Notes: generated by a model not told the origin, from the letters alone. A stretch of DNA of 64,000 bases from Halomonas sp. YLGW01 (GCF_014840935.1 NZ_CP062005.1:2356001-2420000), one strand, 5' to 3'. Positions 1 through 10,998 are shown, counted from the first letter of the stretch. Translations and numbers: made by a program.

Positions 1-1
1 C

Positions 2-1273
<1,272 letters not shown>

Positions 1274-1300
1274 GGCGGATGCCATATTCGCGGTGACCCG

Positions 1301-1330
1301 ACGGGCGGTGGCGACACCGCCCGTTTCTTA
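1301..1330 (+). terminator. Rho-independent terminator after ettA
   Basis: Perfect 10-bp stem ACGGGCGGTG / CACCGCCCGT (1301-1310 and 1315-1324) with a GCGA tetraloop, followed by TTCTTAT. It lies 28 bases after the ettA stop, on its strand. Confidence 0.85.
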
Positions 1331-1507
1331 TGGCCGCTATAGCGTTTCCCTGCTCACCCACGTTTCCCTGAACCTCTCTCTGCACTTCTCCCTGAACGCC
1401 TCCCTGCCCTCTCCGTCATCTCTCCCGCACCGCTCTTCGTATCGCCCGCCTTGCAAGACGCGCCCACACGAGTGATAAAGCCAGCATGATCATCACAGGA
1501 TGTGCCC

Positions 1508-2899
1508 ATGAAACGCCCCCTTCGTTGGCTACTACACCATGTCCTGCGCTTTCGCCAGAGCATTGCCTTCCTCCCGAGCCTGCTGGCGCTGCTCTACCTG
1601 ATGCTTGGGCTATTGGCGGTGCTGCCGCTGGGTGAACGGGTGCCGCTGACGGAGTTCCTGGCGGGTGTCCGTTTCACCGAGGCACAGACGCCGCGGACCC
1701 TGCTGTCGACGCTGATCGCCGGAATGATCTCGCTTGCCGTGTTCAGCTTCTCGATCGTGATGTCGGTACTGACCCAGGCCGGCGGCAACTTTTCTCACAA
1801 GCTGGTCTTCGGCCTGATCAGCGAACGTCACCATCAGTGGGTACTGGGCCACTACCTGGGCACCATCCTTTACATCCTGATGCTGCTGATGGTCCCGGTG
1901 AGCGGCGAGGTGCCGAGCATCTGGCGCTCGCTGAGCACCTACCTGGGCGTGGCCATGGTCATTCACTGCCTGGCGCTGTTCGTCTACTTCATTCATAACG
2001 CCTCCCAGTCGGTGCAGATCAATGCCGTGAACCGTGGCCTGCATCAGGCGACCTGCAAGTCGCTTGCGAGGCTCGAGACGCGACAACAACGACCGGGCTG
2101 GTGCCGTCGGCCTCCCCCCTCATTTGCCGCACATTGGCCACGGATCCGGGCGCGTCGCAGCGGCTATATCCAGAACGCCGACATCGAGGCACTGGGGCGA
2201 TTGGCCATCGAGGCCGATGTGATCATTCACCTGAACTTCACCTTCGGCGACTACACGGTGGAAGGCTTCCCGTTGTTCATCATCGAGGCCTCAGAGGCGC
2301 CGACCGAGAGCGTCTGTGCCGAGGCGCTGGGGCTGCTGGTCTATGTGGAGGGGGAAGTCGCGGAGGATCTCTATCTCAACGGCATGACGCAGCTGATGGA
2401 GGTCGCCGTCAAGGCGCTGTCGCCGGGCATCAACGACCCGGGCACCGCACGCCTGTGTCTGCACCAGTTGACCGAGTTGCTGTGCCGACGCCTCCAGTTT
2501 CACCCCTGCAACACCTTCGCCGACGGCGAGGGGCAAGGGCGCGTAACCTGGCAGACCGAACCCTTCGACAGCCTACTGTACCGGCTGGTCAATCCCATCC
2601 TGCACTACGGCAAGGAGGATGTAAGCATCGGGCTCGCGCTGCTCAAGGCGCTGAAGACCCTGTCGCTGTTCGCCGAGCCTAAGGATCTCGCCTCGATCCA
2701 GCGCCACGCCGAGCGGGTCATCGAGACCCTCGCCCGGCGAGACACGCATCCGCTGGATCGAGAGTTCATCGGCGCGCGGCTGGCCGGCGGCTCGCATCGC
2801 CTGACGCTGCCCGCCGAGCTGCCCTCTTCTCTTTCCTCAACCCCGCCGTCGGCGGGTCGCCAGGCGGGCCCGTCTCACGGAGACGGCAACGCTCAGTAG
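1508..2899 (+). CDS. DUF2254 family integral membrane protein
   Basis: Predicted inner-membrane protein of the DUF2254 family; biochemical role unknown. The 463-residue product has four hydrophobic segments in the first 170 residues (about 20-42, 68-92, 112-132 and 142-165), then a long soluble part. The soluble part has acidic and conserved-looking blocks such as GRLAIEADVIIHLNFTFGDY and VAVKALSPGINDPGTA, the latter typical of this family. Start chosen at ATG 1508 because AGGA lies 7 bases upstream; an in-frame GTG at 1502 has no room for a Shine-Dalgarno. It is monocistronic and converges with the lipid A acyltransferase, the two stop regions overlapping by 7 bases. The low-complexity S/P/A-rich tail is probably disordered. 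Confidence 0.85.
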   Translation: MKRPLRWLLHHVLRFRQSIAFLPSLLALLYLMLGLLAVLPLGERVPLTEFLAGVRFTEAQTPRTLLSTLIAGMISLAVFSFSIVMSVLTQAGGNFSHKLVFGLISERHHQWVLGHYLGTILYILMLLMVPVSGEVPSIWRSLSTYLGVAMVIHCLALFVYFIHNASQSVQINAVNRGLHQATCKSLARLETRQQRPGWCRRPPPSFAAHWPRIRARRSGYIQNADIEALGRLAIEADVIIHLNFTFGDYTVEGFPLFIIEASEAPTESVCAEALGLLVYVEGEVAEDLYLNGMTQLMEVAVKALSPGINDPGTARLCLHQLTELLCRRLQFHPCNTFADGEGQGRVTWQTEPFDSLLYRLVNPILHYGKEDVSIGLALLKALKTLSLFAEPKDLASIQRHAERVIETLARRDTHPLDREFIGARLAGGSHRLTLPAELPSSLSSTPPSAGRQAGPSHGDGNAQ

Positions 2900-3807
2900 A
2901 AGCCCGGCTCGCCCTTGGGGCGGGTCTTGAATCGGCGATGCAGCCACAGGTACTGCTCGGGATGGCGACGGATCGCCTCCTCGATGACCGCATTGATACG
3001 GGTGGCATCCGCGACCTCGTCGCCGCTGGGAAAGGCCTCGAGCGCCGGCAGGTACTCGAGGGTATAGGTGCGATCGTCCGGGTTGCGATGGAAGATCAGT
3101 GGCATGACGGGGGCGCCGGTCAGGCGGGCGATCTTGGCGGTCAGCTTGACGGTCGCCGCATTGATGCCGAAGAAGGGGGCGAAGACGCTGGCATCACGAC
3201 CGAAGTCCTGATCCGGGGAGTACCAGACGTTATGCCCGGCCTTGAGCTGCCGCACCACGCCACGCAGGTCGTAGCGGTCGATGGTGGTGCCGAAGCTGCG
3301 CGCCCGGGCCCGCCCCATGAAACGGTCGAACAGCGGATTGTCATGGGGCCGATAGACGGCATCGGCGGGGAAGAACAGCGAATGCAGCGCGCCGCCCAGG
3401 TCGAGGGTCGAGAAGTGCACGCCAATGATCAGCACGCCCTTGCCCTCGGCCTGGGCACGCGCCATGTGCTCCCGGCCCTTGAAGGTCACGCGATGGCGAA
3501 GGTGCTCCGGGTCCCGGCACCAGCCGGTGGCGGTCTCGACCAGCCCGAGCCCGTTGGCGATGAAGGCGTCGCGCACCAGGCGCGCCTGCGCCCTTTCATC
3601 CAGCTCGGGGAAGCACAGCCGGATGTTGGTCTCGGTGATGTGCCGGCGGCGCTTGGCGAAGCGCCAGGCCAAGAGGCCAATCAGGCGACCGATGCCGAGC
3701 TTGAGGCGCCAGGGCAGCCAGGCGATCAGGCGCATCAGGCCGATCGCCAGCCAGGTCGGCCAGTAGCGGGGATGGGCGAAGGAGGTCTTGGCGTCGTCCT
3801 GTGACAT
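2893..3807 (-). CDS. lpxL: Lipid A biosynthesis acyltransferase (LpxL/LpxM family)
   Basis: Transfers a secondary acyl chain from acyl-ACP to Kdo-lipid IVA during lipid A maturation, at the inner face of the inner membrane. The 304-residue product has the usual length and a hydrophobic N-terminal helix (about 18-50). The catalytic HX4D motif is H131-F-S-T-L-D136, and the family block WYSPDQDFG is present. Whether it adds laurate, myristate or another chain cannot be read from sequence. It lies just downstream of alr on the same strand (24-base gap), so the two are probably co-transcribed. Start is ATG 3807 with a weak AGAGAAA upstream. Confidence 0.92.
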   Translation of the reverse strand: MSQDDAKTSFAHPRYWPTWLAIGLMRLIAWLPWRLKLGIGRLIGLLAWRFAKRRRHITETNIRLCFPELDERAQARLVRDAFIANGLGLVETATGWCRDPEHLRHRVTFKGREHMARAQAEGKGVLIIGVHFSTLDLGGALHSLFFPADAVYRPHDNPLFDRFMGRARARSFGTTIDRYDLRGVVRQLKAGHNVWYSPDQDFGRDASVFAPFFGINAATVKLTAKIARLTGAPVMPLIFHRNPDDRTYTLEYLPALEAFPSGDEVADATRINAVIEEAIRRHPEQYLWLHRRFKTRPKGEPGFY

Positions 3808-3831
3808 GCGTTTCTCTAGTTCAGGGTCGGA

Positions 3832-4932
3832 TCAGCCGCCATGATACCGCCTCGGCGCCCGCGGCAGCACCCCGGTCAACAGGGTATAGCTGATGGTGTC
3901 GCAGTAACGGGCCACCTCGTCCACCGACAGCACCTCGCCATTGGCGGCCTGGCCCCACAGCACCACCTCGCTGCCGATATCGGCAGACGGCAGGTCGGTG
4001 ATGTCCACCGTCAGCATATCCATCGAGACCTTGCCGGCCAGCCCCGCCCGCTGACCATCCACCAGCAGCGGCGTGCCATCCACTGCATGACGGTCGTAAC
4101 CATCGCCATAGCCGCAGGCCACGACACCGATGCGACTCGGTCGCGGCGCCCTGAAGCGACCGCCGTAGCCCACCGGCTCGCCCGCGGCGATCTCGCGCAC
4201 GGCGATGATCTCGGAGCGCAGCGTCATCACCGGTGCCAGGGTGCGGCTCGCGTCATTGGCGCCTTCCAGGGGATCGCTGCCATAGAGCATCACCCCGGGG
4301 CGGTTCCAAGCCCCATGCGCCTCGGGCCAGGCCAGGGTGGCCGGCGAGTTGGCGAGGCAGGTCGGCGCCTCGAGGGTCTCGGCCAGCTGCTGGACCACGT
4401 CAAGCTGACGACGAAAGTAGTCGGCGTCCAGGGCATCGGCAGTGGCGAAGTGGCTCATCAAGTGCAGGTCGGTGACGCGCTCGGGGGCCGCCTGGAGGCG
4501 CGCCCAGACGGCGGCAACCTGCGCCGGCGCAAAGCCCAGGCGGTGCATGCCGGAATCGACCTTAAGCCAGGCGGTAATCGGCTGGCGGGGCGAGAAGGCC
4601 AGCAGCGCCTCGACCTGCCACTCGCTGTGCACCGCGACCCACAGGCCCAGTGCCTCCACTCGCTCCAGCTCGGCGGCCTCGAAGACCCCCTCCAGCAGCA
4701 CGATCGGCACCTCAATGCCCGCCGCCCGCAGCGCCTCTGCTTCCTCGAGACAGGCCACCGCGAAGGCCGGCGCCAGATCGGCCAGCGCCTTGGCACAGGC
4801 CACGGCGCCATGCCCGTAAGCATCGGCCTTGAGCACAGCCACGGATTGGCTGTGGGGGGCCAGGTCCCGTGCCAGGCGGTAGTTGTGACGCAGGGCGTTG
4901 AGGTCGATGTCGGCGATCAGGGGGCGAGCCAT
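3832..4932 (-). CDS. alr: Alanine racemase
   Basis: PLP-dependent interconversion of L- and D-alanine, supplying D-Ala for peptidoglycan; cytosolic. The 366-residue product has the normal length. The PLP lysine is K35 in AVLKADAYGHG; the second catalytic base is Y256 in the GYGGRF segment. The C-terminal beta domain carries the expected VSMDMLTVDITD block. GGAG sits six bases upstream of ATG 4932. Its promoter must lie in the very A+T-rich segment immediately upstream. Confidence 0.96.
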   Translation of the reverse strand: MARPLIADIDLNALRHNYRLARDLAPHSQSVAVLKADAYGHGAVACAKALADLAPAFAVACLEEAEALRAAGIEVPIVLLEGVFEAAELERVEALGLWVAVHSEWQVEALLAFSPRQPITAWLKVDSGMHRLGFAPAQVAAVWARLQAAPERVTDLHLMSHFATADALDADYFRRQLDVVQQLAETLEAPTCLANSPATLAWPEAHGAWNRPGVMLYGSDPLEGANDASRTLAPVMTLRSEIIAVREIAAGEPVGYGGRFRAPRPSRIGVVACGYGDGYDRHAVDGTPLLVDGQRAGLAGKVSMDMLTVDITDLPSADIGSEVVLWGQAANGEVLSVDEVARYCDTISYTLLTGVLPRAPRRYHGG

Positions 4933-4959
4933 GGGGGTCTCCGGCCGGGTAAGAAGACA

Positions 4960-5090
4960 AAATCAAGCGTAAGATTATTTATCATCTGAACGGCTTTTTC
5001 ATGCATAAAAACACTGAATTAATAAAAATCAATAGAGATAAAAACCATAAAATTACATTAATTCAGATATTACAACCATGAAAAGCATCA
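4960..5090 (-). promoter_or_regulatory. A+T-rich leader/promoter region upstream of alr with 10-bp inverted repeat
   Basis: About 130 bases of strikingly A+T-rich DNA between alr and rpoS in otherwise G+C-rich sequence. It holds a perfect inverted repeat CTGAATTAAT (5014-5023) / ATTAATTCAG (5057-5066) separated by 33 bases. Read on the minus strand, several -35/-10-like pairs occur, for example TTGATT with TTTATG 17 bases apart, pointing at alr. No open frame of note. The rest of the 4933-5257 gap holds only the rpoS terminator hairpin. Promoter assignment is inference. Confidence 0.5.
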
Positions 5091-5189
5091 TGACCCGAAA
5101 GCGGGCCGCTACCTGCGAGGGGCGCGAGGCTGAGGGCAAGGAAAGGCGCAAGGCGAGGCGTCAAAGGGAAGGGACTGGCGAATACGAGA

Positions 5190-5215
5190 ACGCCGCGATG
5201 CAGACATCGCGGCGT
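5190..5215 (-). terminator. Hairpin terminator downstream of rpoS
   Basis: Perfect 11-bp stem ACGCCGCGATG / CATCGCGGCGT with a 4-base loop, 42 bases beyond the rpoS stop. On the minus strand it is followed by TCTCGTATTC, a weak U-tract, so termination efficiency is uncertain. Confidence 0.65.
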
Positions 5216-5257
5216 CAGGTAGGGCTTTCTCGAAGCAAGACTTTCTCGAAGAAAGGC

Positions 5258-6229
5258 TTACTCGAAGATGGCGTCCAGGGACAGGCCCTGCTTCTCGAGG
5301 ACGCGCCGCAACTTCTTTAGCGCTTCCACCTGAATCTGGCGGACTCGCTCTCGAGTCAACCCGATCTCCTCGCCGACCTCCTCGAGGGTAGCCGCCTCAT
5401 GACCCCGCAGGCCAAAGCGCCTGACCACCACCTCCATCTGCTTGTCGGTGAGTTCGGCCAGCCAGTCGTCGACATGCTGCTTGACGTCGCCATCGACCAG
5501 CGAGGACTCCGGCCCATGGTCGTTGTCATCGGCCAGGGTCTCGATCAGTGGCTTGTCGCTTTCGCCGCCCATCGGGTAATCCACCGAGGAAACCCGCTCG
5601 TTGAGTCCCATCATCTTCTTGACCGTGGCCACCGGCTTGTCCAGGAAGTCGGCGATTTCCTCGGCGGTGGCCTCATGGTCGAGCTTCTGGGTCAGCTCGC
5701 GGGCCGCGCGCAGATAGATGTTCAGTTCCTTGACCACATGAATCGGTAGACGAATGGTGCGAGTCTGGTTCATCAGCGCCCGCTCGATGGTCTGACGGAT
5801 CCACCAGGTGGCGTAGGTGGAGAAACGGAACCCGCGCTCGGGGTCGAACTTCTCCACGGCGCGAATCAGCCCGAGATTGCCCTCCTCGATCAGATCGAGC
5901 AGCGACAGGCCGCGGTTCAGATATCGCCTGGCGATCTTGACCACCAGGCGCAGGTTGGACTCGATCATCCGCGAACGCCCGGCGGGATCGCCCGCCTGAG
6001 CGAGGCGCCCGAAGTGCACTTCTTCCTCCGGGCTCAGCAGCGGCGAGAAACCGATCTCGTTGAGGTAGATCTGTGTGGCATCGAGGCTGTGATGATAGGT
6101 GTTCTCCTCCCGGCTGAGCGCCTTCTCGAAGGCCCGCTCATCCTTCTCGTGCACCTCTTCGACCTCATCGTCCGCCGTCTCGGCGTCGTCTATCTCGACA
6201 TCCTGAATGTCCCGTTCAAGCATGCTCAT
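5258..6229 (-). CDS. rpoS: RNA polymerase sigma factor RpoS (stationary phase / general stress)
   Basis: Group 2 sigma-70 protein directing RNA polymerase to general-stress and stationary-phase promoters. The 323-residue product shows region 1.2 ([16 protein letters not shown]), region 2 ([52 protein letters not shown]), region 3 and region 4 with the helix-turn-helix [20 protein letters not shown]. Start chosen at ATG 6229, where GGGGTAG lies upstream; an in-frame GTG at 6268 would add 13 residues. The nlpD-rpoS order is the classical one, and in relatives the main rpoS promoter lies inside nlpD. A stable hairpin occupies the nlpD-rpoS gap. Confidence 0.97.
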   Translation of the reverse strand: MSMLERDIQDVEIDDAETADDEVEEVHEKDERAFEKALSREENTYHHSLDATQIYLNEIGFSPLLSPEEEVHFGRLAQAGDPAGRSRMIESNLRLVVKIARRYLNRGLSLLDLIEEGNLGLIRAVEKFDPERGFRFSTYATWWIRQTIERALMNQTRTIRLPIHVVKELNIYLRAARELTQKLDHEATAEEIADFLDKPVATVKKMMGLNERVSSVDYPMGGESDKPLIETLADDNDHGPESSLVDGDVKQHVDDWLAELTDKQMEVVVRRFGLRGHEAATLEEVGEEIGLTRERVRQIQVEALKKLRRVLEKQGLSLDAIFE

Positions 6230-6307
6230 CTCGCTACCCCACTCTCTGCTTAGCCTTGGCCAGGTCACCCTAGCGCTTATACTGCGATAGCGAAGACCAG
6301 GCCATTA

Positions 6308-6343
6308 GGCTTCTGTCGTATACATTTGCTTACGTCAGAAGCC
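6308..6343 (-). promoter_or_regulatory. Long inverted repeat in the nlpD-rpoS intergenic leader
   Basis: Arms GGCTTCTGTCGTA (6308-6320) and TACGTCAGAAGCC (6331-6343) pair over 13 positions with one mismatch, loop 10 bases. It starts 7 bases after the nlpD stop and lies 79 bases before rpoS. No U-run follows on the minus strand, so it looks less like a terminator than an rpoS leader structure or an RNA-processing site. Confidence 0.5.
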
Positions 6344-6350
6344 GGAGGGG

Positions 6351-7484
6351 TCAACGCTTGGGCAGAAACGTCAGGGGATCCTGGGGTTGCCCTTCCTTGC
6401 GCACCTCGAAGTGCAGTTTGACGGCCTCGGCATCGGTGTCGCCCATGGTGGCAATCACCTCACCGGCCTCGACCACATCGTTTTCCTTGACCTGCAGGCT
6501 GTCGTTATGGGCATAGGCACTCAGGAACTGGTTGTTGTGCTTGAGCAGGATCAGGTTACCGTATCCTCGTACACCATCTCCCGCATAGACCACGATTCCC
6601 GGGCCAGCCGCCTTGACAGATTGACCCTTTTGACCTCCGATATCAATGCCCGCGGTGATGCTCGAACCCTCGCCGAAGCCGTTGATCACCTCGCCTTCGG
6701 CGGGCCATTGCCAGGGCACCTCGTCGACCGGCTGGTAGGTGCGCCGCTCGGCTGGCGCCGAGGCGCTATCCCCCGCCACCGCCGCCCCGGCATCGGCCGC
6801 CGGTGCGGCGGACGCATCACCCGAGCCTGACGCCGTCTCCCGAGACGCGGTCTCGCCCTCTTGTGAGGCCTCCGCCTGCTGCTGCCTGGCCTCGGCCTGT
6901 TCGAGGGCCTCCCGCTCGGCACGATCGGTGGCGCTAAGCTGGCCATCGGCACCAGGACTATCGTAGTTGTAGACCGGCCCCGGGCCCTGACTGTCATTGC
7001 CAGCGGCCAGCGCGGCGGCGCCCTGTCCCTCGGCGCCCTGTTCCTCGGCAGACGGGGAAAGCGGTGCGGAGGTCAGGCGACGGTTGCGCTCGATGGCCTC
7101 CGTATCGGGAGTCAGCCAGTCCGGGCTCTCCCCGCTGCTCGTGTTCTCGGCGCCGGCCACGCTCGCCTGAGCAGAAGACGCACCCGCGCCGCCCCCCTCA
7201 GCCGCCCCCTGGCGGCTGCCTACCAGGCGCAGCTGCTGGCCCGGCTGGATGCGATAGGGCGGCGTGATGCCATTTAGCTGCGCCAGATCACGAAAATCCA
7301 TCTCGTAACGCCAGGCGATGCCGTAGAGCGTATCGCCTCGTTCGACGGTGTAGGTGCCGGTGGTGGCGCGTTCCCGGGTCAGCGAGAGATCCTGAACCTG
7401 GATGCCGCTCGCCCCTTCCGGGGGCTGAGCCGCACAGGCGGCCAGGGACAACGTCACGGCAGAGGCCAACAGAGCCTTGCGCAT
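6351..7484 (-). CDS. nlpD: Lipoprotein NlpD, LysM + degenerate M23/LytM domain (amidase activator)
   Basis: Outer-membrane lipoprotein that activates the septal amidase AmiC in relatives. The 377-residue product has signal peptide and lipobox LSLAAC (C17), a LysM domain at about 44-90 (TVERGDTLYGIAWRYE), a long low-complexity A/E/Q/G/S linker (about 100-250), and a C-terminal LytM domain. The HxxxD zinc motif of active M23 peptidases is replaced (TAGIDIGG), as in E. coli NlpD, so it should be an activator rather than an enzyme. Strong AAGGAGGAAG upstream; ATG 7484 preferred, with the preceding in-frame GTG (7487) also possible. The linker is longer and more acidic than in E. coli, fitting a halophile. 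Confidence 0.94.
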   Translation of the reverse strand: MRKALLASAVTLSLAACAAQPPEGASGIQVQDLSLTRERATTGTYTVERGDTLYGIAWRYEMDFRDLAQLNGITPPYRIQPGQQLRLVGSRQGAAEGGGAGASSAQASVAGAENTSSGESPDWLTPDTEAIERNRRLTSAPLSPSAEEQGAEGQGAAALAAGNDSQGPGPVYNYDSPGADGQLSATDRAEREALEQAEARQQQAEASQEGETASRETASGSGDASAAPAADAGAAVAGDSASAPAERRTYQPVDEVPWQWPAEGEVINGFGEGSSITAGIDIGGQKGQSVKAAGPGIVVYAGDGVRGYGNLILLKHNNQFLSAYAHNDSLQVKENDVVEAGEVIATMGDTDAEAVKLHFEVRKEGQPQDPLTFLPKR

Positions 7485-7525
7485 CACAAACTTCCTCCTT
7501 GTCGGTGGCTATCGGCCGGCGAGGC

Positions 7526-8434
7526 TTAACGCCCCGCCGCCAGCACCAGCATCAGGCCGACCAGCATCAGGGCCAGGGCCGGCAGCAGGGCCGACGGGTC
7601 GCCGGTCAACTGAGCATAATCATGGGGGAGCAGATACCGATACTCCAGCGGGATCATCTGCTCATCGGGTCCCAGCCGGTAGCTGACCAGCTCGCGCCAG
7701 GGCCACAGCAATGGTAGAGAGCCGAGAATGAAGCCGATCAGCAGCTGCAGGGTGCCGGTATGGAAACGCGCCAGCAGCCAGGATAGCAGCCGCGAGAAGG
7801 TCATCAGCCCGACCAGGCAGCCGAGGCCAAACTGCGACATCAACACCAGATCGAAGGCCTTTATGCCCTCCATCACGCTGCCGTAGAGCCCCATGGTCAG
7901 CAACAGGAAGCTGCCCGAGATACCCGGCAGCAGCATGGCACTGATGGCAATCGCCCCGGCCACGCCGAGCATCAACCCCTCGCTACCCAGACCACTGACC
8001 AGCGGCATCAGCGCCGGCAGGCCATCTGCCAGCAGCAGGCCACCGGCCAGCGGCAACACATGCCAGAGGCGCCAGTCCCCCAGCCGACGGCTGACCAGCC
8101 AGGCCGAGGCGGCGACCAGGCCGAAGAAGAAGGCATCGAGCAGCACCCGCTGACTCTCGAGCAAGTAGGTGACCAGATGCGCCACGCTCACCAGGCTGAC
8201 GCCGACCCCCAGAACCAGCGGGATCACGAAGGCGAGGTTGAGGTGCACCGCCAGGCCCTTGAGGCCGCCGCGTCGCCAGGCGCCCCAGGCGCTGGGGCCG
8301 AAGCGCTTGATGGAATTGATCAGTTCCTCGTAGATGCCGGTGATGAAGGCGATGGTGCCACCGGAGACGCCGGGCACCGCATCCGCGGCGCCCATGCCGG
8401 CCCCCTTGAGAAACACTGAATATGACCGCTTCAA
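7526..8434 (-). CDS. DUF368 (PopT-type) undecaprenyl-phosphate transporter family protein
   Basis: Polytopic membrane protein of the DUF368 family; characterised members (PopT) recycle undecaprenyl phosphate across the membrane. The 302-residue product is almost entirely hydrophobic with about 8-9 membrane spans. It starts with the family block FLKGAGMGAADAVPGVSGGTIA and carries the matching internal block LLPGISGSFLLLTMGLYG; these two PG[VI]SG segments are the family hallmark and suggest an inverted repeat. The start is TTG 8434, with GGGAG 8 bases upstream, in a TTGA overlap with the pcm stop, so translation is probably coupled. No ATG start fits the conserved N-terminus. Confidence 0.9.
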   Translation of the reverse strand: MKRSYSVFLKGAGMGAADAVPGVSGGTIAFITGIYEELINSIKRFGPSAWGAWRRGGLKGLAVHLNLAFVIPLVLGVGVSLVSVAHLVTYLLESQRVLLDAFFFGLVAASAWLVSRRLGDWRLWHVLPLAGGLLLADGLPALMPLVSGLGSEGLMLGVAGAIAISAMLLPGISGSFLLLTMGLYGSVMEGIKAFDLVLMSQFGLGCLVGLMTFSRLLSWLLARFHTGTLQLLIGFILGSLPLLWPWRELVSYRLGPDEQMIPLEYRYLLPHDYAQLTGDPSALLPALALMLVGLMLVLAAGR

Positions 8435-9111
8435 CGGATGACTCCCTGTAGGAGCGGCACGAAGCGCACGGGCTCCAGCCGCTGATAATCGAAATGCCGT
8501 CCCTGTCGGCGCACCCGCGTCAGCCACTGCTGGCCGACATCATCTTCGAGGGGAGTGATCAGTACGCCCCCATCCGCCAGCTGGTCGAGCAGCGCCGCCG
8601 GCAGTTCACTGGCACAGGCCGTGAGCAGAATCACGTCGAAGGGCGCAGCCTCGCGCCAGCCGTGACCGCCATCCGCCAGGTGCAGGGTGACGTTCTCTGC
8701 CGCCAGACGACGCAGCCGCCGGGCAGCGCGGGCCTGAAGCGCGGCGATCCGCTCGAGGGAAAAGACCCGCGGCACCAGCCGCGACAGGATCAGGGTCTGG
8801 TAACCGGAACCGGTGCCGATCTCGAGTACCCGCTCGGGCGCCTCGGCCAGGACCAGTTCGGTCATTCGCGCCACCATCCAGGGTTGAGACAGCGTCTGGC
8901 CATGGCCGATCGGCAGGGCACTATCCTCGTAGGCGCGGTGCGAGAGCGCCTCGTCGAGAAACAGGTGGCGGGGTTCCCGGCGCAGGGTCTCGAGGACCCG
9001 CGCATCGTTGATGCCGGCGTCCGTCAGGCGTCCGACCAGACGGTCCCGGGTACGCTGGGAGGTCATGCCGACACCGATCAGCGCCGGGTCCTTCATCTCA
9101 TGCAAAGGCAT
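8431..9111 (-). CDS. pcm: Protein-L-isoaspartate O-methyltransferase
   Basis: SAM-dependent repair methyltransferase that methylates L-isoaspartyl residues in aged proteins. The 226-residue product has the SAM motif [12 protein letters not shown] at about 95-106 and the family segments [14 protein letters not shown] and VLITPL. Start taken as ATG 9111, preceded by GAGGG and overlapping the surE 3' end by 14 bases; an upstream ATG at 9144 lies deep in surE and lacks a site. It is the second gene of the surE-pcm pair, as in most gammaproteobacteria. Confidence 0.95.
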   Translation of the reverse strand: MPLHEMKDPALIGVGMTSQRTRDRLVGRLTDAGINDARVLETLRREPRHLFLDEALSHRAYEDSALPIGHGQTLSQPWMVARMTELVLAEAPERVLEIGTGSGYQTLILSRLVPRVFSLERIAALQARAARRLRRLAAENVTLHLADGGHGWREAAPFDVILLTACASELPAALLDQLADGGVLITPLEDDVGQQWLTRVRRQGRHFDYQRLEPVRFVPLLQGVIR

Positions 9112-9844
9112 CCAGCCACCCTCGTACGTCGTCCAGGGCGTCATGGCGGGTCAGGTCGATCTGCAGCGGCGTGATCGACACGAACCCGGCTTCCACGGCG
9201 GCGAAGTCGGTGTCCGGGCCATCATCGGCGTTCTCGCCCACGGCGGCGATCCAGTAGCGTTCGCGACCGCGCGGGTCGCGCACCTTCATCGGGCTGGCGG
9301 CCGGCCCACGATAGCCAAGCCTCGTGACTCGGAAGCCGCGAATCTCGTCCCAGGGCAGATCGGGCACGTTGACATTGAGCAGGCTGCGCGGCGGCAGCGA
9401 CAGGGACGCGGCGGCGCCGACGAGGCTCGCCGCCACCCGGCCGGCGGTCTCGAAGTGATGCTTGCCCACCAGCGACATGGCAATCGCGGACATGCCCAGA
9501 TTGCGCCCTTCCATGGCCGCCGCCACGGTGCCGGAATAGAGCACGTCATCGCCCAGGTTGGCGCCATGATTGATGCCCGAGATGACCAGATCCGGGCGCT
9601 CCTCCCAGACCCCGTTCACCCCCAGATAGACGCAGTCCGCCGGCGTGCCGTCGACGCTGTAGAAGCCGTTATCCAGCGCCGAGAGCATCAACGGCCGGCT
9701 CAGGGTCAGGGAGTTGCTGGCCCCACTCTTGTCACGGTCGGGCGCCACCACCCGCAGGCGGGCATGATCGCTCAGGGCATCATGCAGGGCCCTCAGGCCT
9801 GGGGCATGTACGCCATCATCATTGGACAGCAGCAAACGGTGCAT
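9098..9844 (-). CDS. surE: 5'/3'-nucleotidase SurE
   Basis: Metal-dependent survival phosphatase acting on nucleoside monophosphates and short polyphosphate. The 248-residue product opens with [13 protein letters not shown] (metal-binding D9/D10) and has the conserved [22 protein letters not shown] segment with its metal-binding Asn. AAGGAG lies 6 bases before ATG 9844. It forms an overlapping unit with pcm, and truD ends 86 bases upstream. Confidence 0.96.
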   Translation of the reverse strand: MHRLLLSNDDGVHAPGLRALHDALSDHARLRVVAPDRDKSGASNSLTLSRPLMLSALDNGFYSVDGTPADCVYLGVNGVWEERPDLVISGINHGANLGDDVLYSGTVAAAMEGRNLGMSAIAMSLVGKHHFETAGRVAASLVGAAASLSLPPRSLLNVNVPDLPWDEIRGFRVTRLGYRGPAASPMKVRDPRGRERYWIAAVGENADDGPDTDFAAVEAGFVSITPLQIDLTRHDALDDVRGWLDAFA

Positions 9845-9930
9845 CCGATCTCCTTGCCTTTCCATCGTCCGAACGGCGAACGCCGACGAGAGGACAGCCT
9901 TCCGGGCCGCTGCCCTCCTCCTGTTCCGCC

Positions 9931-10998
9931 CTAGAGGGTCGGGTTTGTCATCAACTCGCGCAACACCGCGGTGGCGAACGCCCCCCGCGGCAAGCCGAAG
10001 GCCAGGTGAAGCGCTCCCGCCTCGCGCCTCAGGCGTGGTGCGTCGAGACACAGACGCAGCGGGCGGCGCGCCATGCGCACCTCGGCCGCCTCGAGTCCGG
10101 CGGCGAGCTCGGGCTCGGTGGCGATCACCGTCCGCTCCCGCTCGGCCGCCTGGCCCTGACTGGCCAGGCGGCCGCTGCCCCAGAGCACACCGCTGGGATG
10201 CACATCCAGGCGCGCCGCACGCTCCCGCAGGACATCATCCATGTCGTCGGCCAGGAACTGGCTGGCGCTGCCCTCGAGCATGACCAGCTCACCCGGCAAG
10301 GGGGTGGCCCAGCTGCCGTCGGCGATGCGCGCGGCCAGAAGCTGATTAAACAGATAGCTACGCGCCGCCGACAGCAACATGCCCTGGCGGTCGTCCCGCT
10401 TGCGCCAGCCCCTGACCAGCAGGGCACGCGCCCGAGCCAGGTTGCGCCCCTCGGGGCCGAAGCGCTGCGGGCCGAAGTAGTTGGGCACGCCCTGCTCGAC
10501 GAGACGCCGCCAGCGAGCCTCGAGGGACGGGTCCTCGACGACGTCACCGGTCAGGCGCAGCAGGAAGCGATTGCCGCGATGCACGCCCCGCTTGAGCTTG
10601 CGTGGGTGACGCGCCTGATCGAGCAGGCACACGACACGCGCTTCATCCGTGCCGAGCCGGGCCTCGAGGGCGGCCTGGAGGTTCTCCGGCGCCTCGCGGC
10701 CGGGCAGATGCACCGAGAGCCACTGGCGGGTCACCGCTTGGCGATCCTTCATGCCCGCATAGCCGATGTCGCGCTCGCGCACACCGCACGCTTGAGCCAG
10801 CATCCGGGCAAGCTCGTGAGTCGTCAGCGTCCGCTTCTCGACCCACAGCCAGAGGTGCTCGCCCTCGCCTTCGGGGCTGAAGCCCAGACACTCCTCGACT
10901 ACGAAGTCCTCGGGCACGGCCCGGTAGTCACCGGCCGGCAGCGACTCATCGTGGCTGCGCGGCCATGCCGGGGGCCAGCGTGTCGCCTCAGTCGTCAT
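9931..10998 (-). CDS. truD: tRNA pseudouridine(13) synthase TruD
   Basis: Isomerises U13 of tRNA-Glu. The 355-residue product has the catalytic aspartate D85 in [12 protein letters not shown], the family motifs [10 protein letters not shown] and [14 protein letters not shown], and the inserted TRUD domain typical of the enzyme. Start is ATG 10998 with GGAG 8 bases upstream; it overlaps the end of ispF by 11 bases, so the two are translationally linked. Confidence 0.95.
   Translation of the reverse strand: MTTEATRWPPAWPRSHDESLPAGDYRAVPEDFVVEECLGFSPEGEGEHLWLWVEKRTLTTHELARMLAQACGVRERDIGYAGMKDRQAVTRQWLSVHLPGREAPENLQAALEARLGTDEARVVCLLDQARHPRKLKRGVHRGNRFLLRLTGDVVEDPSLEARWRRLVEQGVPNYFGPQRFGPEGRNLARARALLVRGWRKRDDRQGMLLSAARSYLFNQLLAARIADGSWATPLPGELVMLEGSASQFLADDMDDVLRERAARLDVHPSGVLWGSGRLASQGQAAERERTVIATEPELAAGLEAAEVRMARRPLRLCLDAPRLRREAGALHLAFGLPRGAFATAVLRELMTNPTL

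Noticed and set aside
6351-7484. NlpD as an active M23 endopeptidase
   Set aside because: The first zinc-ligand histidine motif is lost, as in the known non-enzymatic activator.
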